NCBI GenBank assembly: GCA_903872505.1
Contig: CAIQKV010000089.1
Coordinates: forward strand, 1-33,309
Direction: 5' to 3'
DNA: 33,309 nucleotides
From: an uncultured Opitutia bacterium
GTDB taxonomy: Bacteria > Verrucomicrobiota > Verrucomicrobiia > Opitutales > Opitutaceae
The notes beneath the pieces are model-generated. The model ran no database searches and was not told where the DNA came from. It worked only from the letters and a program-made list of their open reading frames with translations. Positions 26,052 to 33,309 of the stretch are shown here, in pieces. Position 1 is the first letter of the stretch; the number at the start of each line of letters is the position of its first letter. The position numbers were made by a program, and so were the translations under genes.

Positions 26052-27308
26052 GTGCCAAACATCCTTGTCTCGATCATCGTCAGCGCCTGCCTCGGTGCCC
26101 TGGTGGGGTTGATCCGGCAGTGGAGCGACCAGTCGGCGCCCAACGGCAGCGGGGACTTTGGCGGGGTGCGCACCTACTCCTTCTGGGCCATGCTGGGCTG
26201 CCTCGGGGCTTTGCTCGGCGAAAAGGCCGCGCCCGCCCTGCTGACGGCGACGTTGGTCATGGTGGCGGTGCACCAGGTCACGGCGATGGCCAAGATGCCG
26301 GCCCGCTTCCGGCCCGGCGGCACGACGTTCGCCTCGGTCCTGCTGACCGTCATGATCGGCGCGCTCGTGTACTGGGGCTATCGCCAGGCGGCCGTCGTGG
26401 TGGCGGCGACCACGATGGTGCTGGTGGGCCTGAAGCAGCCGTTGCACGCCTGGACGCGCCATTTCACCGCCGAGGACATCCGCGGCACGCTGCAGTTCGT
26501 GGCGATCACCGGCGTCATCCTGCCGCTCGTCCCGGACCGCAGCTTCGGCCCCTACGGCGCGTTCAACCCCTACACCACCTGGCTGATGGTCGTGCTGATC
26601 TCGGGCCTGGGCTTCCTCGGCTACCTCGCGATGCGGTCGCTCGGCGCCAGCGCCGGCATCCTCGTCACCAGCCTCTTCGGCGGGCTGGCCTCCAGCACCG
26701 CCACCACCCTCGCCTTCAGCCGGCGCAGCAAGGACGACCCGGCTCTGTCCGAGCATTACGCCATGGCGGTCGTCGTCGCGTGCTGCGTGATGCTCGCGCG
26801 GGTCGCCGTGGTGGTCGGGGTGCTCAACCTGGACCTCGCCCTCGCGCTGATCGGCCCGTTCGCCCTGATGGCCCTGCCCGGCGCGCTCTTCGGCGCCTGG
26901 TTGTGGTTCAAGCGCCAGCCCGGCGTCAGCATGGTGACGGCGCCCCAGATCGGCAATCCGCTCAATCTCAGGATCGCGATCAAGTTCGCCCTGCTCTACG
27001 CCGCAATCGGTTTCGGCGTCAAAGCCCTCACCAGCCTGAACGTCCTGCATTCCGGCCTGCTGCCGCTGAGCTTTGCCTCGGGCCTCACCGACATGGACGC
27101 CATTTCCCTCTCGATGGCTGGCAGCCTGACCACCGGCGCCGTACCGCTCCGGCTCGCCACGCAGGCGATCATCGTGGCCGCCGCGAGCAACTCGCTCGTC
27201 AAGGCCGGTCTTGCCGTCAGCCTCGGCTCGCCCGTGCTGCGGCGCGAGATCGCCATCGTGCTCGGCCTCACCGCCCTCGCCGGCGGCGTGGCGTGCTGGT
27301 TTTTATAA
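26052..27308 (+). CDS. MgtC/SapB-DUF4010 integral membrane protein
   Basis: A 418-residue polytopic membrane protein. The N-terminal part (1-140) is the MgtC/SapB domain, with LGALVGLIRQW and a GGVRTYSFWAMLGCLGALLG stretch. The C-terminal part (about 170-418) matches the DUF4010 layout, with GGLASSTATTLAFSRRSKDD and FASGLTDMDAISLSMA. Around ten or more hydrophobic helices are apparent. MgtC relatives are linked to magnesium limitation or ATP synthase regulation, but the biochemical role of this long form is unknown. Translation most likely starts at GTG 26052, since upstream in-frame codons fall in repeat copy B. It converges with the M20 peptidase gene, leaving only nine bases between the stops. 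Confidence 0.88.
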   Translation: MPNILVSIIVSACLGALVGLIRQWSDQSAPNGSGDFGGVRTYSFWAMLGCLGALLGEKAAPALLTATLVMVAVHQVTAMAKMPARFRPGGTTFASVLLTVMIGALVYWGYRQAAVVVAATTMVLVGLKQPLHAWTRHFTAEDIRGTLQFVAITGVILPLVPDRSFGPYGAFNPYTTWLMVVLISGLGFLGYLAMRSLGASAGILVTSLFGGLASSTATTLAFSRRSKDDPALSEHYAMAVVVACCVMLARVAVVVGVLNLDLALALIGPFALMALPGALFGAWLWFKRQPGVSMVTAPQIGNPLNLRIAIKFALLYAAIGFGVKALTSLNVLHSGLLPLSFASGLTDMDAISLSMAGSLTTGAVPLRLATQAIIVAAASNSLVKAGLAVSLGSPVLRREIAIVLGLTALAGGVACWFL

Positions 27309-27317
27309 GCCGTTCGT

Positions 27318-28619
27318 TCAGCGCGTGAGCCGGTAAATCAGCAAGGCCGCGCGCTTGACCAGTTCGGGCGCCGTGGAGAGATCGGCGGACTCGTGGATGG
27401 TGTGCTCGCCTTTGCCACCCAAGCCCAGCCCGTCCAGACCCGGCAGCGGGGGCGAGACGAAGGCAATGTCGCCGGCGCCGCGGCCGCGCGGGTCGAAGGC
27501 CGTGATCTCGCCATAGCCGAGGTCGCGGCTGGCCTGGCTGAGCTGCGCCAGCAGCGCGTAGTTTTCCGGCGTCGGCGCCATCGCCGGGTAGGCGTCGTCG
27601 AGGAACTTGAGCTCCGCCGAGGTGCGCGGGAGGTTTTTTCTGACCACGGCCTCCATCCGGACGCGGGCCTCGGCCAGCTGGGCGGCGCTCAGGTAGCGCA
27701 GGTCGCCGCGCACGAGGGTGCGCTGCGGGATGATGTTGGCCTTGCCCGACACCGTGCCGCCGGTGCGCGTGAGCTCCGCCGTGACGCCGCCCGCGACGAG
27801 CGCGGGGTTGATCGTGATGCCGTCCAGCGGGCGCAGCTGCTCGTAGAATCCCGAGAGAATCCGGGCGGTCTCGAACACCGAGCCGCTGCCCATCGCGGCG
27901 GAAAACATGCCGGAGGAGTGCCCGGTGGCGCCCTGCACCTCGAGCGTCCACGTCGCGTTGCCGCGGCGGGCGACCGTGCCGGTCTTGCCGATGGCCGACT
28001 CAAAGGCAAGCGCCAGGTCGCTGCTTTTCGCGGCCTCGAGCAGTTCGCGTCGCGTGACCTCGATCGGATTGCCCGGTGCCTCCTCGTCGCCGCTCATGAC
28101 CACGATGATCTGCGTGTCGGCCAACAGGCCCGTGCGGTGCAGCGCGCGCAGGGCATGGATCAGGACCACGTCGCCGCCCTTCATGTCCGCGACGCCCGCG
28201 CCGGAGACCTGGTCGCCCTCCCGCTTGAAATTCGCCCCCGGAAAAACCGTGTCGAGGTGGCCGATCAGCAGGACGCGCTTGCCCTTGGTCCCGCGATGCT
28301 CGGCGACGAGGTGCCCCGCGCGGCCGGTGGACGCTGGCAACGGCACAAAACGGCTGTCAAACCCCAGTTCGGTAAGCTGCCGGGCGAAGAGGTCCCCCAT
28401 CTGCCGGACACCCGCGAGATTCTCCGTGGCGCTGTCGATCGACACCGCCGCCCCGAGGTCAGCCGCGAAGTCATCCCGGCCGGCATCCACGGCGGCCATC
28501 AGTTGCTGTTCGGTCGGCGTGAGGGTTGTTGGGAAATCACCAGTGGCGCGGCCAATAACCGGAACTGCCATAAGGGACAGAATGGAGAGAAGCCAGGTGA
28601 ATAAGGAACGATTCGTCAT
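27318..28619 (-). CDS. Exported M20-family metallopeptidase (glutamate carboxypeptidase type)
   Basis: A 433-residue di-zinc exopeptidase like Pseudomonas carboxypeptidase G2. Residues 1-27 form a signal peptide (charged start, hydrophobic LFTWLLSILSLMAVPVIG, small residues at the likely cleavage site), so it acts in the periplasm or outside. Metal and catalytic residues are visible: H121 and D123 in GHLDTVFPG, D145 in GVADMKGGD, E179/E180 in SGDEEAPG, E207 in LAFES, and H406 or H409 near the end. The dimerisation domain lies between about 215 and 330. I chose the ATG at 28619; an upstream ATG would extend the N-terminus and spoil the signal peptide. It lies downstream of the glycosidase genes but may be independent of them. 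Confidence 0.92.
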   Translation of the reverse strand: MTNRSLFTWLLSILSLMAVPVIGRATGDFPTTLTPTEQQLMAAVDAGRDDFAADLGAAVSIDSATENLAGVRQMGDLFARQLTELGFDSRFVPLPASTGRAGHLVAEHRGTKGKRVLLIGHLDTVFPGANFKREGDQVSGAGVADMKGGDVVLIHALRALHRTGLLADTQIIVVMSGDEEAPGNPIEVTRRELLEAAKSSDLALAFESAIGKTGTVARRGNATWTLEVQGATGHSSGMFSAAMGSGSVFETARILSGFYEQLRPLDGITINPALVAGGVTAELTRTGGTVSGKANIIPQRTLVRGDLRYLSAAQLAEARVRMEAVVRKNLPRTSAELKFLDDAYPAMAPTPENYALLAQLSQASRDLGYGEITAFDPRGRGAGDIAFVSPPLPGLDGLGLGGKGEHTIHESADLSTAPELVKRAALLIYRLTR

Positions 28620-28644
28620 GAAAATAATTGGTTCTGGCTGCCTC

Positions 28645-29613
28645 CTACCGTCCCGGGCCGGGCAAGCCAAACTCCCTCAGGACGGCCGGGTCGGTGATCT
28701 GCACGATCGTCGGCTCGGGTTCCGACCAGTCCAGCACGCCGACGAGCAGCCGGTAGTAGCGCAGCCCGAAATACGCCACGAGCCAGCGGTTGCCGCGGCG
28801 GGCGATGACTTCCATCCCGGTGATGTCCGCGCGCAGCTTGCGCGGCGTCGTGTCCGGCCAGCGCAACGGGCTGTCCGACTCAACATAGCTCCACGCGTGA
28901 TGCCCTCCGAAGAACAGCAGCCACCGCCCGTCATCGCGTTTCTGGACATTGCACGACTCGCACTGGTTCCAGCCGGAAAAGGCGTACGCGATCCCCTCGT
29001 CCTTCCACGTCAGGAGGTCGCGCGACGACGCCCGCGCCACGCAGCCCCGACCGTCCTTCGTCACGGCGGTGTAGTACATCTGCGAAAAACCCTCGTGCGC
29101 GATGACGTGCGGGTCGCGGCACGCCGCGCCGCCGCTGGTCGGGCAAAACGCCCAGCCGTATTCCTCCGGCCGGATCACCGGCCGTTCCCCGACGCGCTCC
29201 CAGTGAAACAGGTCCGTGGACGTCGCCATGCCGATGCGCTGCGTGTTGTCCGTCGCCACGCCCGTGTAGAACATCCAGTGCTTGCCGCCGTGCGAAACCA
29301 CGTACGGCGCGAACACGTGCCCGTGGTCCCAGCCGCGCACGTTGATGAAGAAGCACGGCTCGTGAGTCTCCCACGTCACGAAGTCCCGCGTCGTCGCATG
29401 CCCTAACCAGATTTCATTGCCCGGCAGGCAGCAACTGACGCCCGGCGTGCCGGCGATGTGGAAGAGATGCCAGGTGCCGCCGACTTCGTGCAGGCAGAAG
29501 TCCTTCAGGTAGAACCCGAGTGGCGCGTAGCCGACCTTGAGCCAGTCCTCCTGGTGGGCCCGCTGCCGCGCGACCGCATCGAGGTAGCACTGGTAGTCGG
29601 GATTCGCCGGCAT
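28645..29613 (-). CDS. Five-bladed beta-propeller glycosidase-like protein (GH43/GH32 type)
   Basis: A 322-residue protein with repeated beta-propeller blades: HLFHIAGTPG, HWMFYTGVATDN, QMYYTAVTKDG and WLLFFGGHHAW, each followed by a STDLFHWE-like or SRDLLTWKD-like strand. These are the F/Y-x-G/A and S-x-D-L-x-x-W patterns of GH43, GH32 and GH130 relatives. Acidic candidates include the Asp in CRDPHV and the Glu in QCESCNV. There is no signal peptide. The start ATG at 29613 lies two bases after the GH172 stop, so the genes are translationally coupled. Arabinofuranosides or fructans are reasonable targets given its neighbours, but the exact family is unassigned. Confidence 0.75.
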   Translation of the reverse strand: MPANPDYQCYLDAVARQRAHQEDWLKVGYAPLGFYLKDFCLHEVGGTWHLFHIAGTPGVSCCLPGNEIWLGHATTRDFVTWETHEPCFFINVRGWDHGHVFAPYVVSHGGKHWMFYTGVATDNTQRIGMATSTDLFHWERVGERPVIRPEEYGWAFCPTSGGAACRDPHVIAHEGFSQMYYTAVTKDGRGCVARASSRDLLTWKDEGIAYAFSGWNQCESCNVQKRDDGRWLLFFGGHHAWSYVESDSPLRWPDTTPRKLRADITGMEVIARRGNRWLVAYFGLRYYRLLVGVLDWSEPEPTIVQITDPAVLREFGLPGPGR

Positions 29614-29615
29614 GG

Positions 29616-30722
29616 TCAGCGCTGCCAGCGTTCGTTCAGCGTCGGGAACTTCGGGAACGCGACGTGCGGTTCGCTCTGGTACCAGAACGCCGTCGAGGCG
29701 ACGTCCTCCGTCAGCGGCTGGTAGATGTGGCCCGGCCACCAGCCGAGCGTTTGCACCGTCACCTTCAGGTCCTTGGCGAACCCGATGCTGTCAAAGATGT
29801 GCCAGCGGTAGAGGCTGAAGTAGCGGGGGCCGTCGGCGCTGCCGGTATGCGCGAGCGGCATGCCGTAGAACGGCGCGTTGAACGCCTGCTCGACCGTGTC
29901 CTTCTGCGGGTGCTTGAAGAAGCCCCACGCGCCGCCGAAGTAATCCTCGGTGCCGTTGTCGCAGATCGTCGGGAACTCCTTGTCGCCATCGAGGTAGAAC
30001 TTCACCTCGCCCTCGCCCCACCAGCCGCGCGAGAGCGCCGTCCAGGCGAGGTACGTGCCGATGTAAAGCCCCTTGCCCTTCACGCCGTCGAGAATCGTGT
30101 GCTCCGGATGCTCGCGCGTGGTCAGGCTGCGGCGCCACTGCGCGTGGAAATAAGCGGCGCCGGCCGGAATCGGGTGCAGTTTGTAGAGCACCTTGAAGGC
30201 GACGATGCGCACGTCCTTCTGGTCGTCGTTCGTCAGCGTGATGCGCGCGTGCTTCCGGAAGGGCATCTGCCAGTAGCAGCCGCAGCCGCGGTGCGGGGCG
30301 ACGACGACCGGCAGCGAGGTCACCTGGTGCGGATGCGTGTCAAAGCCCATCGCGAAGAAATCGCCCATCGGCGCCTCGACCGACGGCGTCTTCTCGTTGT
30401 CCCAGTACATCCGCAGCACGAGCGTGCGGAATTCCTCGGCGCTCGCCGTGATCCAGAACTGGTTGATGCAGCCGGGACCCTTGATGTCCGCGAGCGTGGC
30501 GGTCTCACCGGCCTTGAGGCTGATGAACGGCCGCACCTTCCAGCCGCGGCCGAGATGCTTCGCCGGGCCGCTGTGCGCGAGGAAGGGGTCGTCGGGATTT
30601 GGATCCCACTTGGCGCCGCCGCCTTTTTCGCCGGTGGGGTTCTCGGCGTTGATCATGCGCGTGACCGCGCCGCCCTGGAACGGCAGCTGGCCCAGCGGGT
30701 TGTTCATCAATTGGGGTGTCAT
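29616..30722 (-). CDS. GH172 (DUF2961) family glycosidase
   Basis: A 368-residue DUF2961 protein. Members characterised in recent years include a difructose dianhydride I synthase/hydrolase and D-arabinofuranosidases. Conserved features are GPGCINQFWIT (82-92), a GWWGEGEVKFYLDGD stretch (233-247) and FPTICDNGTEDYFGG (250-264). The acidic residues in these last two segments (E237/E239 and E259) are likely the catalytic pair, although I could not align it to a structure. No signal peptide is present. It lies 15 bases after the GH127-like gene and is coupled to the beta-propeller gene, giving a three-gene operon that suggests furanoside breakdown. Confidence 0.87.
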   Translation of the reverse strand: MTPQLMNNPLGQLPFQGGAVTRMINAENPTGEKGGGAKWDPNPDDPFLAHSGPAKHLGRGWKVRPFISLKAGETATLADIKGPGCINQFWITASAEEFRTLVLRMYWDNEKTPSVEAPMGDFFAMGFDTHPHQVTSLPVVVAPHRGCGCYWQMPFRKHARITLTNDDQKDVRIVAFKVLYKLHPIPAGAAYFHAQWRRSLTTREHPEHTILDGVKGKGLYIGTYLAWTALSRGWWGEGEVKFYLDGDKEFPTICDNGTEDYFGGAWGFFKHPQKDTVEQAFNAPFYGMPLAHTGSADGPRYFSLYRWHIFDSIGFAKDLKVTVQTLGWWPGHIYQPLTEDVASTAFWYQSEPHVAFPKFPTLNERWQR

Positions 30723-30737
30723 GGGAAAATCAGCGGG

Positions 30738-32438
30738 TCAGGCCGAGAAAACCGCCTGGAGGCGGCGCGTGCGGGCCGCGGCCTCGGGCAGGTAGGTAAG
30801 CCCGTCGATCGGCGTGAGCAACACCGACGTGCGCCGGCACTGGTAGCGGCCGCCACCGAGGTGCTGCAGGTCCGCCGTCGCCGGCAGCGCCACGGCGGTG
30901 GCCGTCTCCGCCCCGAGCAGCAGCGGACCGTGCATGAAATGCCGTGCACCGGGGAACTCCGCCGCGTACCGCGCCGGCTCGGACGCCAGCGTGATCGCGA
31001 ACTCAACCGCGATCACGTCGTCGGCCGTCAGCGGCGTCTCGACCACGACAAACCCGTGCTCGACCTTCGTTGGTAGCGTCGCCTCGCCCCGCCGCACGAC
31101 GAACGACTTGGCGTCCACCCCCGGCGGCACGAAGAACCGCAGCCGCCATCCCGCCGAGGCGGGACCGCTGGTCGCTTTGGTCACCGTGTAGGTCACGCGT
31201 CCGGCGTAGGGATACTCACCGGCGGCCCGCAGGCCGAGCTCGCCCCCGGGCGCGCGCACGGTCACGCCGCCTTCAAAGTAGAACGGGAACCACACGTCGC
31301 GCGGCGCCGCGGGGTCGGTGAACGCCACATAGCGCGCGGCGCAGGACAGGCCCTCGGCCCCGCGCATCGAGCAGCACCACGGCGCCTCGAACCATTTGAA
31401 CGCGTGCACGAACGGCTCACCCTTCGAGCCCGTGCAGAAGTCCGTGCCAAAGCCGCCGTTGGGCCGCTGGTGATGGCAGATGGCGTTGTGGTAGATCTTG
31501 TGCGCCTCGGCGACGTAGTTGGCCGCGCGCGTCAGCTGCCAGAGCTGCACGCAAAGCATGAACGAGTCGATGATGGCGCAGGTCTCGGTCCAGTCCGGCC
31601 GGCCGAACCAGTTGAAATTCGCATGGTGCTCGGTGCGCGCCTGGTCGAGGTAGAGCTGGAACCGGTCGACGACGATCTTCAGGTATTCCGGCCGGGCATC
31701 CACCTCGAGGTGCCAGCGCAGGATGCCGCGCAGGGCCGTGAGCGTGGCGTGCGTCTGCGCGCTCAACTTGAGGATATCGAGCTCCGCGTAGCGCGCGATC
31801 ATCGTCTCGATCAGCGCCCGCAACTCCGGCGTCGGGTCGATCAGGTAGGCCTGCGTGAGGCCGTCGAGCGTGAAAAACAGCGTGCCGATATCCGTCGACA
31901 GCCCGAGCCACACGCCCTCATGCGCCACGGTGAGGCCGGAAACCGGTCCGCCCATCAGCTCGTCAAGCAGGTGGTCGGGGTACGCACCGTAGAGCGGCCG
32001 AGTGGGCAGCATAAGATTCTTGATGATGCCCCGGATCGCCGCGAGGGCGCGCGGGTCCTTTTTCCAGAGGTAGTATTCGGAAAGCCCGCGCAGCATGGCG
32101 TTGTGGCCGCCGACCTGGTTCTCGTCCGCGCGGCCGGCCGGGTGGATCAGCCCGATATAACCGCGCTCGTTGCAGGCCTCCGGCCAGCGGCGGACCGTCT
32201 CCTCGGTGCGCGGCGCCTCGCGTCCCAGCGCCTGCGCGTCGAGCGTCAGGCCGAGCAGCGTGCGCCCGAGCCAGTCGCCCGGCGCCTCGCGGGCCGTGAA
32301 GGCCGTGATGGCCGCCTCGAAGGAGAACTCCGGGTCGTGGAGCCGCCCAAAATTGAGCTCGAGGCGGCGGCGGAGGTCACCGGCGGGGGTGCTGTCAGCC
32401 AGCGCCGTCGATTGCAGGAGGGAGGAGGACAGGGACAT
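30738..32438 (-). CDS. GH127/DUF1680-like protein (beta-L-arabinofuranosidase type)
   Basis: A 566-residue protein with an (alpha/alpha)6-type barrel followed by beta-rich C-terminal domains. The GH127 cysteine-zinc signature is recognisable: ETC at 285-287 and a Cys pair at 355-356 in APWCCSMRGAEG, matching the Glu, Cys and Cys-Cys ligands of the Bifidobacterium enzyme HypBA1, whose second cysteine group holds the nucleophile. No signal peptide is present, so action is intracellular. I chose the ATG at 32438; one at 32471 would add 11 residues. It is the first gene of the operon with GH172 and the beta-propeller protein. Beta-L-arabinofuranosides are the best guess for the substrate. Confidence 0.8.
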   Translation of the reverse strand: MSLSSSLLQSTALADSTPAGDLRRRLELNFGRLHDPEFSFEAAITAFTAREAPGDWLGRTLLGLTLDAQALGREAPRTEETVRRWPEACNERGYIGLIHPAGRADENQVGGHNAMLRGLSEYYLWKKDPRALAAIRGIIKNLMLPTRPLYGAYPDHLLDELMGGPVSGLTVAHEGVWLGLSTDIGTLFFTLDGLTQAYLIDPTPELRALIETMIARYAELDILKLSAQTHATLTALRGILRWHLEVDARPEYLKIVVDRFQLYLDQARTEHHANFNWFGRPDWTETCAIIDSFMLCVQLWQLTRAANYVAEAHKIYHNAICHHQRPNGGFGTDFCTGSKGEPFVHAFKWFEAPWCCSMRGAEGLSCAARYVAFTDPAAPRDVWFPFYFEGGVTVRAPGGELGLRAAGEYPYAGRVTYTVTKATSGPASAGWRLRFFVPPGVDAKSFVVRRGEATLPTKVEHGFVVVETPLTADDVIAVEFAITLASEPARYAAEFPGARHFMHGPLLLGAETATAVALPATADLQHLGGGRYQCRRTSVLLTPIDGLTYLPEAAARTRRLQAVFSA

Positions 32439-32544
32439 GGGCCGGGGTGAGGCGCGCTCAAACAGCCGCACGGGAGCGCAGCGCGCAAGCTCGCATCCGT
32501 TGATCTTTCACCGCTCGCGGCGCCCGGCCGGGCCGGACCCGGGC

Positions 32545-33063
32545 TCAGCGGTAGTTCGTGGGCCAGAGCCAGAATTTGTTCGGCTCGCGCTTCCAGCCGT
32601 TGGTCTCGGCCCACTTCTGGTCGGCAGCGCTGCTCAGCCAGATGAACGTCCCGGCCTTGCTGAACCGGCAGACGGGGATGAGGCCGACCGCGGTCTTCAC
32701 CGCGACATAACCCAGCGTGCCCTCGGTCACGAAGCCGGCCTTGAGCTTGGCGCTCACCTCCTCCGGATCGGTCACCAGCATGCGGAAGATGCCCTTGTCG
32801 GTGGCCCGCACCATGCGGACCAACGGGGCCGTGTCCGTGCCACCCTCGGACTGGAGGATGCCGGAGCCGCTGACCTTCCAGCCGCCCTGGGCGAGGTGGC
32901 TCTTCTCCAGGAAGTCGGTGGTCATGAGCGTCTCAGACGAGGAGGGATTGTACATGAGCCAGGCCTGCATCTCGCCCGCCGCCGCCATGGCGGGGAGCAC
33001 GGCCAGCAGCAGCAGGAAGGTGAGCCGGGAAAGGAGCGGGGACCGGGGGACGAGGGTGTTCAT
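32545..33063 (-). CDS. Exported DUF5648-like repeat protein
   Basis: A 172-residue protein with a clear signal peptide (basic start, LTFLLLLAVLPAMAAAG, likely cleaved near residue 30). The mature part contains three imperfect repeats of about 45 residues, beginning AWLMYNPSSSETLMTT, LVRMVRATDKGIFRML and IPVCRFSKAGTFIWLS, each followed by a GW or GF turn. This resembles the DUF5648 pattern (YNPNSGEHFYT...GWxxEG) found in secreted lectin-like modules. It is unusually short and has no partner domain. Its start lies 92 bases from the divergent lipA start. Sugar or surface binding is possible but unproven. Confidence 0.7.
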   Translation of the reverse strand: MNTLVPRSPLLSRLTFLLLLAVLPAMAAAGEMQAWLMYNPSSSETLMTTDFLEKSHLAQGGWKVSGSGILQSEGGTDTAPLVRMVRATDKGIFRMLVTDPEEVSAKLKAGFVTEGTLGYVAVKTAVGLIPVCRFSKAGTFIWLSSAADQKWAETNGWKREPNKFWLWPTNYR

Positions 33064-33155
33064 CGGGGGAACAGTAGGCCGGCCGCCGCCGAAAAAGACA
33101 CGACAAAAAACGTGCCCAACCGCGCCATCCCTGCTTAGGGTGTCGGCTCATCCCG

Positions 33156-33309
33156 ATGGAAATCACGCGCAAACCCTCCTGGCTCCGGGCCAAACTGCCG
33201 GCCGGGCCCGGCTATGCCGCCACCCGCCGCCTGGTGGATGGCAACGAGCTCCACACCGTGTGCCAGAGCGCGCAGTGCCCCAACCTCGGCGAATGCTGGT
33301 CGCGCGGCA
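33156..33309 (+). CDS. lipA: Lipoyl synthase, N-terminal part (runs off the window)
   Basis: LipA is a radical-SAM enzyme that inserts two sulfurs into octanoyl groups on lipoyl domains. About 51 residues are present. [15 protein letters not shown] is the family opening, and [12 protein letters not shown] (36-47) is the first-cluster motif CX4CX5C that holds the auxiliary iron-sulfur cluster. The radical-SAM cysteines lie beyond the window edge. The ATG at 33156 fits the family start, with no strong Shine-Dalgarno site. It would lipoylate the E2 encoded at 7614 along with the cell's other lipoyl proteins; the shared window is probably coincidence. Confidence 0.92.
   Translation, partial: MEITRKPSWLRAKLPAGPGYAATRRLVDGNELHTVCQSAQCPNLGECWSRG

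Overview
The window is about 33 kb of GC-rich, gene-dense bacterial chromosome. The organism makes lipopolysaccharide (lpxB) and has Lol-type lipoprotein export, so it is Gram-negative. Several traits together suggest a verrucomicrobial organism of the Opitutaceae type: many cytoplasmic glycosidases, two phytanoyl-CoA-dioxygenase-like (PhyH) enzymes, DUF4450- and GH172-type hydrolases, few strong Shine-Dalgarno sites, and intergenic palindromic repeats. The taxon is an inference from gene content; no rRNA gene or other phylogenetic marker was used.

Layout. (1) 1-1529, minus strand: the start of lpxB and, upstream of it, a Gfo/Idh/MocA oxidoreductase. Palindromic repeats lie on both sides of the oxidoreductase. 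(2) 1738-2762, plus strand: a PhyH-family dioxygenase and a small hypothetical gene of lower GC. (3) 2884-22204, plus strand: a compact run of 13 genes that looks like one sugar-catabolic operon, with several 4-bp ATGA overlaps. Its order is DeoR regulator, class II aldolase-like protein, PfkB kinase, large six-hairpin-like protein, 2-oxoacid dehydrogenase E2, six-hairpin glycosidase-like protein, DUF4450-like hydrolase, divergent GH38-like protein, E1-alpha, PhyH dioxygenase, E1-beta, D-lyxose/D-mannose isomerase (cupin), and canonical GH38 alpha-mannosidase. (4) 22335-25765, minus strand: lolD-like ATPase, lolC/E-like permease and lysS, bracketed by two 94%-identical copies of a 127-bp nested palindromic element. 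(5) 26052-27308: MgtC/DUF4010 membrane protein. (6) 27318-33063, minus strand: exported M20 peptidase, a three-gene glycosidase operon (beta-propeller GH43/GH32-like, GH172/DUF2961, GH127/DUF1680), and an exported DUF5648-like protein. (7) 33156 to the end: start of lipA.

How the genes may work together. The canonical mannosidase would release mannose and the cupin isomerase would convert it to fructose. The PfkB kinase and the aldolase-like protein would then phosphorylate and perhaps cleave it, under DeoR control. This route is inference. The unusual feature is that E1-alpha, E1-beta and E2 of a TPP/lipoate 2-oxoacid or acetoin dehydrogenase are scattered among the hydrolases, with a dioxygenase gene between E1-alpha and E1-beta. 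Three enzymes in the operon carry altered catalytic motifs: the aldolase-like protein, the E2 and the first GH38-like protein. No transporter and no signal peptide is visible in the operon, so it appears to process small imported oligosaccharides or glycosides in the cytoplasm. This interleaved operon is the best candidate here for an undescribed pathway.
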